Source: Rhodanobacteraceae bacterium (GTDB taxonomy: Bacteria; Pseudomonadota; Gammaproteobacteria; Xanthomonadales; Rhodanobacteraceae). From it: a DNA stretch of 64,000 bases. Position numbers and translations under genes: made by a program. Positions 18,586-27,226 of this stretch are shown here, one piece after another. The stretch lies in contig JAJPHA010000044.1 of assembly GCA_021325475.1 (NCBI GenBank), forward strand, positions 26,328 through 90,327. The letters are read 5' to 3'. How positions within the stretch are numbered: the stretch's first letter is position 1; each line of letters begins with the position of its first letter. The notes beneath the pieces are model-generated. The model worked only from the letters and a program-made list of their open reading frames with translations, searched no databases and had not been told where the DNA came from.

Positions 18586-19322
18586 CGTCTCGCGTAGCAC
18601 TCGTTACCGGCGGCACCGGCGGCATCGGCACCGCCATCGTCAAACGTCTGGCTTCGCTCGGCCACAAGGTCGCGACCAACTACCGCGACGAAGCCAAGGC
18701 CAAGGCCTGGCAGCAGAAGCTAAAGGCCGAGGGGGTCGATGCGACGATCGTCCCGGGCGACGTCAGCGACACCGCCTCCGCCGAAGGCATCGTGCGCGCC
18801 GTGGAACAACGGCTCGGACCGGTGGAGATTCTGATCAACAACGCCGGCATCACCCGCGACACCACGTTCCACAAGATGACCGCGGCGCAATGGCACGAGG
18901 TCATCAACACCAATCTCAACTCCTGCTTCAACATGACCCGGCCGGTGATCGACGGCATGCGCGCGCGCAAGTGGGGACGCATCGTGCAGATCAGCTCGAT
19001 CAACGGCCAGAAGGGCCAGTACGGTCAGGCAAATTACGCCGCGTCCAAGGCCGGCATGCACGGCTTCACCATCTCGCTGGCGCAGGAGAACGCCAAGTTC
19101 GGCATCACCGTCAACACCGTGTCGCCGGGCTACGTGGCCACGGAAATGGTGATGGCCGTGCCGGAGGACGTCCGCAACAAGATCGCGGCACAGATTCCGA
19201 TCGGCCGCCTCGGCGAGCCGGACGAGATCGCCTACGCGGTCGCGTTCTTCGTCAACGAGGAGGCGCGCTGGATCACTGGCGCCAACCTGGCCATCAACGG
19301 CGGTCAATACATGGGCTGGTAG
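18582..19322 (+). CDS. phaB: acetoacetyl-CoA reductase (PhaB, copy 1)
   Basis: SDR: VALVTGGTGGIGTAI, INNAGITRDTTFHKM, YAASKAGMHGFT, NGGQYMGW. Confidence 0.88.
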   Translation: MTSRVALVTGGTGGIGTAIVKRLASLGHKVATNYRDEAKAKAWQQKLKAEGVDATIVPGDVSDTASAEGIVRAVEQRLGPVEILINNAGITRDTTFHKMTAAQWHEVINTNLNSCFNMTRPVIDGMRARKWGRIVQISSINGQKGQYGQANYAASKAGMHGFTISLAQENAKFGITVNTVSPGYVATEMVMAVPEDVRNKIAAQIPIGRLGEPDEIAYAVAFFVNEEARWITGANLAINGGQYMGW

Positions 19323-19436
19323 CTTCCGCTCGCGCCGCGCTTGCGGCCTGTCTACCGAAGCAGGACACTGTCACGGGGCATTGCAACCGTGCATGATCGG
19401 GGCTGGGGGACACCACACCTTGAGGAGCCCATTGCC

Positions 19437-19712
19437 ATGAAAGCGAAATTCGTACTGGGCGCATTTGCGCTCGCCTTGCTCGCCGCCGGCGCCGTCGCCA
19501 AACCGCCGGCCGACAATGTCAGTCGCGCGCGTCATCCGAATCTGGCGGCCGCGCAACACCTCTCGACGGAGGCCTACGAAAAAATCCTGGCCGCGCAGCG
19601 CGCCAACGAGTTCGATCTCGGCGGCCATGCGCAGAAGGCCAAGGAACTGCTGGAACAGGTCAACCGCGAGCTCAAGGCCGCGGCGGAAGTCTCCAACGAG
19701 CACGGCCACTGA
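19437..19712 (+). CDS. small secreted protein of unknown function (91 aa)
   Basis: Signal peptide MKAKFVLGAFALALLAAGAVA; helical mature part. Confidence 0.65.
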   Translation: MKAKFVLGAFALALLAAGAVAKPPADNVSRARHPNLAAAQHLSTEAYEKILAAQRANEFDLGGHAQKAKELLEQVNRELKAAAEVSNEHGH

Positions 19713-19718
19713 TCGTTC

Positions 19719-19750
19719 GGCGCAGGACCTGTGGCTGCCGGTCCTGCGCC
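19719..19750 (+). terminator. Hairpin terminator candidate
   Basis: GGCGCAGGACC-N10-GGTCCTGCGCC followed by TTCCC. Confidence 0.65.
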
Positions 19751-19821
19751 TTCCCTGCCCCGCCATTTGCTGCGCAGCAATCCCGCTGGTGCGGCGCCGC
19801 ACATTCTGCTAACTTTGCCGC

Positions 19822-20307
19822 ATGGCACAAGTGCGCATCATCAAGAAATACCCGAACCGTCGGCTGTACGACACCGAGATTTCGAGCTACATCACGCTCG
19901 AGGAAGTGCGTCAGCTCGTGCTCGACGGCGAGGAGCTCGAGGTCCGCGACGCCAAGACCGGCGAGGACCTCACCCGCTCGGTGCTGCTGCAGATCATCGC
20001 CGAGCACGAGGAGACCGGGCAGCCGATGTTCACCACCCAGCTGCTGTCGCAGATCATCCGCTTCTACGGCGACTCGATGCAGGGCTTCATGGGCAGCTAT
20101 CTCGAGAAGAGCCTGCAGATCTTCCTCGACCAGCAGCAGAAGTTCCGCAGCCAGCTCAACAACATCCTTGGCCAGACGCCCTGGTCGATGCTGAACGAAC
20201 TCACCGAACGCAACATGGATTTGTGGAAATCGGTGCAGGAAGGCTTCCTCAACGCGGCGGCGGGATCGGCCAAGGCCAAGTCCGACGGCAAGGAACCGAA
20301 GGCCTGA
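19822..20307 (+). CDS. phaR: polyhydroxyalkanoate synthesis repressor PhaR
   Basis: IIKKYPNRRLYDTEISSYITLEEVRQLVLDGEELEVRDAKTGEDLTRSVLLQIIAE. Confidence 0.95.
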   Translation: MAQVRIIKKYPNRRLYDTEISSYITLEEVRQLVLDGEELEVRDAKTGEDLTRSVLLQIIAEHEETGQPMFTTQLLSQIIRFYGDSMQGFMGSYLEKSLQIFLDQQQKFRSQLNNILGQTPWSMLNELTERNMDLWKSVQEGFLNAAAGSAKAKSDGKEPKA

Positions 20308-20435
20308 GCGCCGCCGGCGTTTGACAGCGCCCCACTTGCTGCTACCATCGCGCGCTTGTTGCGCCGCGCCATCGTGGGCGACGCAATAACGCAAGCCGTT
20401 TTCGTGATCGCGAGCATCCAGAGGAATCCCACTCC

Positions 20436-21182
20436 ATGACGACACGTGTAGCGCTGGTGACCGGCGGTATCGGCGGTCTGGGTACGGAAATCTGCAAGCA
20501 CCTGGCGCGTTCGGGCCGGCGCGTGATCGCGGCGGATCTGGCGAGCCGCACGGAACGGGTCGCCGAATTCGAGCGCGAGGTCGCGGCGTACGACGGCGCG
20601 ATCCGCTTCGAGCCGATCAACGTCGCCGACTTCGATGCCTGCGCGGCGACGGTCAGGACGGTCGAGGCGAACTACGGCCCGATCGACATTCTGGTCAACG
20701 CCGCCGGCATCACCCGCGACACCACCCTGCGCAAGATGGCGCCGGCGCATTGGCGCGACGTGGTCGAGATCAATCTCAGCGGCGTGTTCAACACCTGCCG
20801 CAACGTGGTCGAGGGCATGAGCGAGCGCGGCTTCGGCCGCATCGTCAACATCTCCTCGGTGAACGGCCAGACCGGCCAATTCGGGCAGACCAACTACTCC
20901 GCGGCGAAGGCCGGCATGCACGGCTTCACCATGGCGCTCGCCCGCGAGGTCGCGCGCAAGGGCGTCACCGTCAACAGCGTCTCGCCGGGCTACTGCCGCA
21001 CGGCGATGGTGGCGGCGATCCCGGAGAACATCCGCAACCAGATCATCGCCAACATCCCGGTCGGCCGGCTCGGCGAGCCGTCGGAGGTGGCGCGCGTCGT
21101 GGATTTTCTCTGCGCCGACGAATCCGGCTTCATCACCGGCGCCAACATCCCGGTGAACGGCGGCTATTTCATGGATTTCTGA
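20436..21182 (+). CDS. phaB: acetoacetyl-CoA reductase-like SDR (PhaB, copy 2)
   Basis: VALVTGGIGGLGTEI, VNAAGITRDTTLRKMAPAHW, YSAAKAGMHGFTMALA; paralogue of 18582-19322. Confidence 0.85.
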   Translation: MTTRVALVTGGIGGLGTEICKHLARSGRRVIAADLASRTERVAEFEREVAAYDGAIRFEPINVADFDACAATVRTVEANYGPIDILVNAAGITRDTTLRKMAPAHWRDVVEINLSGVFNTCRNVVEGMSERGFGRIVNISSVNGQTGQFGQTNYSAAKAGMHGFTMALAREVARKGVTVNSVSPGYCRTAMVAAIPENIRNQIIANIPVGRLGEPSEVARVVDFLCADESGFITGANIPVNGGYFMDF

Positions 21183-21212
21183 GGCGGCTCCCGCCGGACC
21201 GGAAGCCGCCTC
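21181..21212. terminator. Bidirectional terminator-like hairpin between convergent genes
   Basis: GAGGCGGCT-N14-AGCCGCCTC. Confidence 0.55.
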
Positions 21213-22246
21213 TACCAGTTGTAGCCGTCGGCGAAGATCACATCGTCGCCGAAACCGTTGCGGGTGCAATCGCTGACCGTGTACACGGTACCGAGCGGCA
21301 TCACGTCGAAATCGCCGAGGGCGACGCCGAACAGGGAATGCGAGTCGATGGCGATGTCGGGGTCGGTCCACTGGTGGACGGTGAACAGGCCGTCGTCCGC
21401 AGTGAGCGGCACGCTGCCGCCGTCCGACAGGAACATGCCGTACTTCTTGAGCGTGCGCAGGATCACCTGCGCGGCGGCGTTGTAGCCGCTGATGTCGAAA
21501 TTGGCGCGCAGCCGGAGTCGCGCACCGTAGGGAATCGCGTTCGCCGGGCCGCTGGGACCGCCGTAATGGCTGGCCGGGTGCACGAAGCTGTTCGCGCGCA
21601 TACGCGGGTTCGGCAGGACGAAACGGATCGCGTGGCCGAGGTCACCGTTGGTCACCTGCATCGCCGCGTACACCTCGTCCGGACTGAAGATCAACGGCGC
21701 CATCGGAAAACCTGCCGCATCCGCGCTGGTGCAGCCATCGCCGCGTCCGTCGGGTGGATACACCAGATTGAGATGCCACTTCACCAGACAGAGCGAATTC
21801 AGTCCGCTCGTGTCGATGGAGGTCGCAAAGGATTCGTACAGGGTGTCGCCGGCGACGATGAACAGATGGCAATCGTTGTTGGCGTAGTCGCAGGTATAGT
21901 CGGTCGATCCCTCGATCGCCCCGATCGATGGGACAGGCACGCCGTAACCGGTGTCGCAATCCGGGAGATAGTAACCCTGCTCCTGCACCAGCGGCTGCTG
22001 CGTGACGCCACCCCAGGAGGCATACACCCTGTGCATGGAGAAATCGATCTGGAAGGCGGTGGTGCCGGTGCCCCAGCCGATGCTCGCGGCGGTCATGGTC
22101 GCGGAGTTCGGGTCCGGCGTCAGCGCGGAGATGTCCTGATACCACACCGCGCCCGCCGGGAAACGCGGCACATCGCGCGGTGGCGGCGTCTGCGCCTGGA
22201 CCAGGGTCGCCAACACGTACAACGCCAGCGGAATCGAAGCGCGCAT
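21212..22246 (-). CDS. secreted protein of unknown function with C-terminal VIFADGYNW tag
   Basis: Signal peptide MRASIPLALYVLATLVQA; C-terminus CTRNGFGDDVIFADGYNW*. Confidence 0.7.
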   Translation of the reverse strand: MRASIPLALYVLATLVQAQTPPPRDVPRFPAGAVWYQDISALTPDPNSATMTAASIGWGTGTTAFQIDFSMHRVYASWGGVTQQPLVQEQGYYLPDCDTGYGVPVPSIGAIEGSTDYTCDYANNDCHLFIVAGDTLYESFATSIDTSGLNSLCLVKWHLNLVYPPDGRGDGCTSADAAGFPMAPLIFSPDEVYAAMQVTNGDLGHAIRFVLPNPRMRANSFVHPASHYGGPSGPANAIPYGARLRLRANFDISGYNAAAQVILRTLKKYGMFLSDGGSVPLTADDGLFTVHQWTDPDIAIDSHSLFGVALGDFDVMPLGTVYTVSDCTRNGFGDDVIFADGYNW

Positions 22247-22322
22247 AGCTATCCCCCTCCATGACTCAGTCTATGGCATGCGCCGTGATCATTTCGTGTG
22301 CCGCGTCACGTCGACGCTAGCA

Positions 22323-22853
22323 TCACCACACCAGATCCGCCGGCACGTCGTCGTCCGCCGGCGCGGCGGGGTCGCACAGCAGGACCAGCGCCTCGGGCTG
22401 GATCGCCTGCGCCTGCAGGGCCACGTCGCGTTCGACCAGCAGATACCTTCCGGCCAGTTGCACCACGGCGAGTTCGCCGCGATTGAGCCGCGCGAGCTGT
22501 TCCGGCGTGCAGTACACGCGGCGGATCTTGCCGCCGTGCGGAAAATGCCGTGGCAGGTCGGCGTCGGCCGCATTGAGCGCACGGCCGGCGAGCAGCGCGG
22601 CGAGTTTCTGCTTGCGTTCCTTCTTCTCGCGCGCCAGCCGCTCGGCCTCGCGCCGCGCGGTTTCGCGCTCCTGCTTTTCCCGCTGCGCGCGCAACGCCCA
22701 GGCGCGGGCCAGATCCATCTCCGCGCCGTCGCGGCGAGCGGGCTGCGCCCGCGGTGCCGGCGTCGAGGCCGGTCGTGCGGAGGCGGCGGCGGGTTTCTTC
22801 AGGCGGTCGGCGAGACCGCTCTTCAGCAACTGATCGCGCAACGATTCGGACAT
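22323..22853 (-). CDS. DUF2058 family protein (YaiL-like)
   Basis: SLRDQLLKSGL...NAADADLPRHFPHGGKIRRVYCTPEQLARLNRGELAVV. Confidence 0.8.
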   Translation of the reverse strand: MSESLRDQLLKSGLADRLKKPAAASARPASTPAPRAQPARRDGAEMDLARAWALRAQREKQERETARREAERLAREKKERKQKLAALLAGRALNAADADLPRHFPHGGKIRRVYCTPEQLARLNRGELAVVQLAGRYLLVERDVALQAQAIQPEALVLLCDPAAPADDDVPADLVW

Positions 22854-22931
22854 GGCGGTGCGTCGGCGAAGCGGATGCGAACAGGAACCGGAGGCGTTCG
22901 GCGGTGGTTGCGTCGGCTCCCCGCGCCGCCG

Positions 22932-23147
22932 TCAATAATGCGGCGGTGGCGGTTCCTCGGCAACGTCGTGACTCAAGCCGATCTTGATCTGCACGAGCTC
23001 GCCGCGCAGCGCCTCGAATTCGCGCCGCAGCTCCATGATCGTGCGCTCGTGCGCGACGACCGTCGCGTCGAGCGCCTGCGTGGTCTGCTCGAGGAAGGCG
23101 ATGCGCACTTCCAGTTCGGTCAGGCGTTGGTCCAGAGATGTGCTCAT
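22932..23147 (-). CDS. slyX: SlyX family protein
   Basis: 71 aa; LTELEVRIAFLEQTTQALDATVVAHERTIMELRREFEAL...EEPPPPHY. Confidence 0.88.
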   Translation of the reverse strand: MSTSLDQRLTELEVRIAFLEQTTQALDATVVAHERTIMELRREFEALRGELVQIKIGLSHDVAEEPPPPHY

Positions 23148-23153
23148 CGGCTT

Positions 23154-24437
23154 CTACAGGCGGCCATCGACGGCTTCGGCGGGCAGGACGTACTTGACGT
23201 CGTAGAGTACCGCATTGCGCTTGGCGAAGGCACGGATCCCGGCCACGCCGAGCTCGCGGAATTCGCGGTGGGCGACGGCGACGACGACGGCATCGTACGC
23301 CTCCGGTGCGGGCCGCGACACCGGCCGGATGCCGCATTCGCGCTCGCACGCGTCGGGGTCGGCGTGCGGATCGTACACGTCCACCTGCGCATGACAGGCG
23401 CGCAACTCCTCGACGATCTCGCGCACGCGGGTGTTGCGCAAGTCCGGGCAGTTCTCCTTGAACGTGATGCCGAGCACCAGCACGCGGCTGCCGACGACGT
23501 TGATCTGCTTGAGCGCCATCAGCCGCAGCACCTGCGCGCTGACGTAGGCGCTCATGCCCTCGTTGATGCGCCGCGCGGCGCTGATCAGCTCGGGATGGAG
23601 CCGAACTTCCTGCGCCTTGTGGATCAGATAGTACGGATCCACGCCGATGCAATGCCCGCCGACCAGGCCGGGCGTGAACGGCAGGAAATTCCATTTCGTC
23701 GCCGCCGCCTTCAACACCTGTTCGGTATCGATGCCGAGACGCGCGAAGATCAGCGCCAGTTCGTTCATCAGCGCGATGTTGACGTCGCGCTGGGTGTTCT
23801 CGATCGCCTTCGCCGCCTCGGCGACACGGATGCTCGGCGCGCGGTAGGTGCCGGCGCGGATGATGCGCCGGTACAGCGCGTCGACGAACGCGGCGGCCTC
23901 CGGCGTCGAGCCCGACGTCACCTTGACGATGTCCGCGAGCCGGTGCGCCCGGTCGCCCGGATTGATCCGCTCGGGGCTGTAGCCGACGAAGAAATCCGCA
24001 TTCAGCCGCAGCCCCGAGGCGCGTTCCAGCGCCGGCACGCAGACTTCCTCGGTCGCGCCGGGATACACGGTGGATTCGTAGATCACCACCGTGCCGCGAC
24101 CGAGCACGCGCCCGACCGCCTCGCTCGCCGCCACCAGCGGCGCCAGGTCCGGCCACTTGTGCGGGGTCACCGGCGTCGGCACGGCGACGATGTATACATT
24201 GCAACCTTGCAGTTCGGCGGCGTCCGCGCTGAAGCGCAGCCGCGTCGCCTCGGCGAGTTCCGCCGCGCCGAGCTCGCCGGTGCCGTCGCGCCCGCCGCGC
24301 AGTTCGGCCACGCGCGCCGCGTCGGTGTCGAAGCCGAGCGTGGGGAATTCGCGGCCGAGCGCCACGGCCAGCGGCAGCCCGACATAGCCGAGACCGAGCA
24401 CGGCGATGCGCGCCTGCTCCAGCGCGAGGAAACTCAT
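23154..24437 (-). CDS. nucleotide sugar dehydrogenase, TviB/WbpO-like (UDP-HexNAc 6-dehydrogenase type)
   Basis: [55 protein letters not shown]. Confidence 0.85.
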   Translation of the reverse strand: MSFLALEQARIAVLGLGYVGLPLAVALGREFPTLGFDTDAARVAELRGGRDGTGELGAAELAEATRLRFSADAAELQGCNVYIVAVPTPVTPHKWPDLAPLVAASEAVGRVLGRGTVVIYESTVYPGATEEVCVPALERASGLRLNADFFVGYSPERINPGDRAHRLADIVKVTSGSTPEAAAFVDALYRRIIRAGTYRAPSIRVAEAAKAIENTQRDVNIALMNELALIFARLGIDTEQVLKAAATKWNFLPFTPGLVGGHCIGVDPYYLIHKAQEVRLHPELISAARRINEGMSAYVSAQVLRLMALKQINVVGSRVLVLGITFKENCPDLRNTRVREIVEELRACHAQVDVYDPHADPDACERECGIRPVSRPAPEAYDAVVVAVAHREFRELGVAGIRAFAKRNAVLYDVKYVLPAEAVDGRL

Positions 24438-25786
24438 GCGTGCGCACCCGCGCGACGCACGCTGCGACCGCGGCCGATGCCGTAATAGGCGATGCCCGCA
24501 GCCTCGACCGCGCTCGGTTCGTAGATGTTGCGGCCGTCGAAGATCACTGGCATGCGCAGGCTGGCGCGGATGCGGGCAAAGTCCGGACTCCAGAACGCCT
24601 TCCACTCGGTGACGATGGCCAGCGCATCGGCGCCGTCGAGCGCGGCGTAGGCCTCATCGCAGAGCACGAGGTCGCCGCGTTTGCCGTACAGGCGGCGCGC
24701 CTCGTTGCGCGCCTCGGGATCGTAGGCGCGCACGCGTGCGCCGGCGGCCCACAACTGTTCGAGCAGCCGGCGACTCGGCGCCTCGCGCATGTCGTCCGTG
24801 TTCGGCTTGAACGCGAGTCCCCACACGGCGAAGGTCTTGCCGCCGAGCGCGCCGTCGAAATGGCGGTGGATGAGCTCGAACAGCTTTTCCTTCTGCGCCC
24901 GATTGACCGCCTCGACCGCGGTGAGCAGGCGCGCCTCGTAGGCGTGGCCGCGCGCCATGCGCTCGAGCGCCTGGACGTCCTTGGGAAAGCACGAACCGCC
25001 GTAGCCGGCGCCCGGATAGATGAACGAGTAGCCGATGCGCGGATCCGAGCCGATGCCATGGCGCACGAGCTCGATGTCCGCGCCGACGCGTTCGGCGATG
25101 TTGGCCATCTCGTTCATGAAACTGATCTTGGTCGCGAGCATCGCGTTGGCGGCGTACTTGGTCAGCTCGGCCGAACGCGCGTCCATCAGCACGATGCGTT
25201 CGTGGTTGCGATTGAACGGCGCGTACAGCGTCTTCAGCGCCTCGACCGCGCGCGGGCTGTCGGCGCCGATGATGATCCGGTCCGGTCGCATGCAGTCCTT
25301 GACCGCGTCGCCTTCCTTCAGGAATTCCGGGTTGGAAACGACGTCGAATTCGACGGCCGCGCCGCGCGCGGCCAGTTCCGCGGCGATGGTCTCGCGCACG
25401 CGGTCCGCGGTGCCCACCGGCACCGTGGATTTGTTGACGACGATGCCGTAGCGATCGAGATGGCGGCCGATGGTACGCGCGACCGTGAGCACGTGGGACA
25501 GGTCGGCGCTGCCGTCCTCGTCTGGCGGCGTGCCGACGGCGATGAACAGCAGTTGGCCGTGCGCGATCGCGGCGGCGGCATCGGTCGTGAAGCGCAGGCG
25601 GCCGGCGCCGCGGTTGGCGGCGACCAGTTCGGCGAGGCCCGGTTCGAAGATCGGCATCTCGCCGCGATCGAGGCCGGCGATCTTCGCCGCATCGACATCG
25701 ACGCAGACCACTTCGTTGCCGACTTCCGCCAGACACGTGCCGGTGACGAGACCGACGTAGCCGGTGCCGAAGATGGTGATACGCAT
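24434..25786 (-). CDS. ugd: UDP-glucose 6-dehydrogenase
   Basis: [32 protein letters not shown]...[22 protein letters not shown] overlap with downstream gene. Confidence 0.93.
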   Translation of the reverse strand: MRITIFGTGYVGLVTGTCLAEVGNEVVCVDVDAAKIAGLDRGEMPIFEPGLAELVAANRGAGRLRFTTDAAAAIAHGQLLFIAVGTPPDEDGSADLSHVLTVARTIGRHLDRYGIVVNKSTVPVGTADRVRETIAAELAARGAAVEFDVVSNPEFLKEGDAVKDCMRPDRIIIGADSPRAVEALKTLYAPFNRNHERIVLMDARSAELTKYAANAMLATKISFMNEMANIAERVGADIELVRHGIGSDPRIGYSFIYPGAGYGGSCFPKDVQALERMARGHAYEARLLTAVEAVNRAQKEKLFELIHRHFDGALGGKTFAVWGLAFKPNTDDMREAPSRRLLEQLWAAGARVRAYDPEARNEARRLYGKRGDLVLCDEAYAALDGADALAIVTEWKAFWSPDFARIRASLRMPVIFDGRNIYEPSAVEAAGIAYYGIGRGRSVRRAGAHA

Positions 25787-25860
25787 GCCGATTCCCGCAG
25801 CGCGACAGGGACGCGCATTGTATGCAATCCGGCGGACAAAAGTGCGCGCAGCGGCCGGAC

Positions 25861-25892
25861 GAAAAAAAGAGGCGCGGATCGCTCCGCGCCTC
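25861..25892 (-). terminator. Rho-independent terminator (minus strand)
   Basis: Minus strand GAGGCGCGGAGCGATCCGCGCCTCTTTTTTTC. Confidence 0.85.
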
Positions 25893-25929
25893 GTGGGTAC
25901 CGTGCCGTGACGCTCGGGGAAACTTCTGA

Positions 25930-26065
25930 TCAAGTCTCCATGGCGCCTGTCTTCGGCTGCGGCGCCGCACTTCCACAACCCCCATCAAACCCTTGCTGCG
26001 CAAGGGTTTGATCGCCCCCTTGACTCAAGGGGGCGGAAAAGCAAGCTGGAGCGGCACAGTCCAGT
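25930..26065. repeat. Dispersed intergenic repeat family 2, copy 1, with two tandem hairpins
   Basis: CCTGTCTTCGGC..GGCGCC..CCACAACCCC..ATCAAACCCTTG-CTGCG-CAAGGGTTTGAT and CGCCCCCTTGACTCAAGGGGGCG; colinear with 45145-45230. Confidence 0.75.
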
Positions 26066-26077
26066 TGCAGGGGTTGC

Positions 26078-26947
26078 TTAGTGTTTCTCGGCGTCCGGCT
26101 TGGCGTCGGCCGGCTTCGGCGGCACGATCGCCGGCTTGGCCGGCTCGGGCGCCTTCGGCGTCTCGATGCCGAGCAGCTTGACGTCGAAGATCAGCGTCGC
26201 GTTGGGGCCGATGCTCGGCGGCGCGCGATCCTTGTAGGCGAGATTCGCCGGGATGTAGAACTTGTACTCCGAACCCACCGGCATCAACTGCATGCCCTCG
26301 GTCCAGCCGGGGATCACGCCGTTGAGCGGAAACGTCGCCGGACCCGGCGGCGTGTGGTCGGCGGTCGAATCGAACTTGGTGCCGTCGATCTTGGTGCCGG
26401 TGTATTCGACCTTGACGGTGTCGGTTGCCTTCGGCTTCGGGCCGCTGCCTTCCTTGACCACCTCGTACTGCAAGCCCGAAGCGGTGACCTTGACGCCCTT
26501 GCGGGTCTTGTTCTTGGCCAGGAACTCGTCGCCTTCCTTCTGGTTCTTCTCGGCTTCTTCCTTGCTCTTGGCCATCTGCTTGGCCTGCAGCTTCTGGATG
26601 AATTCCTGACGCACGGCGAGCGCTTCCTGTTCGGTGAGCGTGGTCTTCTCGCCCTTCATCGCGGCCTGCAGGGCCTGGATCACGGTGGCGAGATCGACTT
26701 CGTCCTTGATCGAGTTCAAGCCGCGCGCCACGTCCATGCCGACCATGTAGCTGTACTCGGCCTTCTTGTCGCCCTTGAACTTCGCATCGATGGCGGCGGA
26801 GTCGACCGCCGGCTTGGCCGGCGCGGCAGCCGCGGGTTTGGCCGGTTCGCTCTTGGCCGGCGTATCGGCGGCGCCGGCGAACGCGCTGCCGGCCAGGGCC
26901 GCGGCGATGGCTGCGGCGGTCAATGTCTTGCGCAAGAAATGGCTCAT
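26078..26947 (-). CDS. fkpA: FKBP-type peptidyl-prolyl cis-trans isomerase (FkpA/Mip-like)
   Basis: Signal peptide; VKVEYTGTKIDGTKFDST...GVIPGWTEGMQLMPVGSEYKFYIPANLAY. Confidence 0.92.
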   Translation of the reverse strand: MSHFLRKTLTAAAIAAALAGSAFAGAADTPAKSEPAKPAAAAPAKPAVDSAAIDAKFKGDKKAEYSYMVGMDVARGLNSIKDEVDLATVIQALQAAMKGEKTTLTEQEALAVRQEFIQKLQAKQMAKSKEEAEKNQKEGDEFLAKNKTRKGVKVTASGLQYEVVKEGSGPKPKATDTVKVEYTGTKIDGTKFDSTADHTPPGPATFPLNGVIPGWTEGMQLMPVGSEYKFYIPANLAYKDRAPPSIGPNATLIFDVKLLGIETPKAPEPAKPAIVPPKPADAKPDAEKH

Positions 26948-27226
26948 GAATGCTCCTGAACAATGGGGATACGGCGACTACGGCCGGTCATCGGGTTGAC
27001 GGCGCCGCCCAATCCCGGCGGGACCGGCGACGGGGCGGCTATTGTGCGGTCGTTGGCGCGCGAAGGCAAACCGCGGCGGGGTTGGACTGCGCACGCCGCG
27101 CAAGGTTCCGCGAGCGCGCCCAGCGGCCGCACGGCATGACGATATACCCGCAGCACCCGGCGGCGCCTTCGGGTTTGCGTATAATTCGCGGTTTGGCCGC
27201 CCGGCCGCCCGAACCGGAAGTTTCCG

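Noticed and set aside
22278-25978. Capsule or polysaccharide biosynthesis island suggested by two adjacent UDP-sugar dehydrogenases
   Set aside because: No glycosyltransferase, flippase or polymerase genes adjoin them; neighbours are slyX, DUF2058 and fkpA, so only the pair itself is supported.
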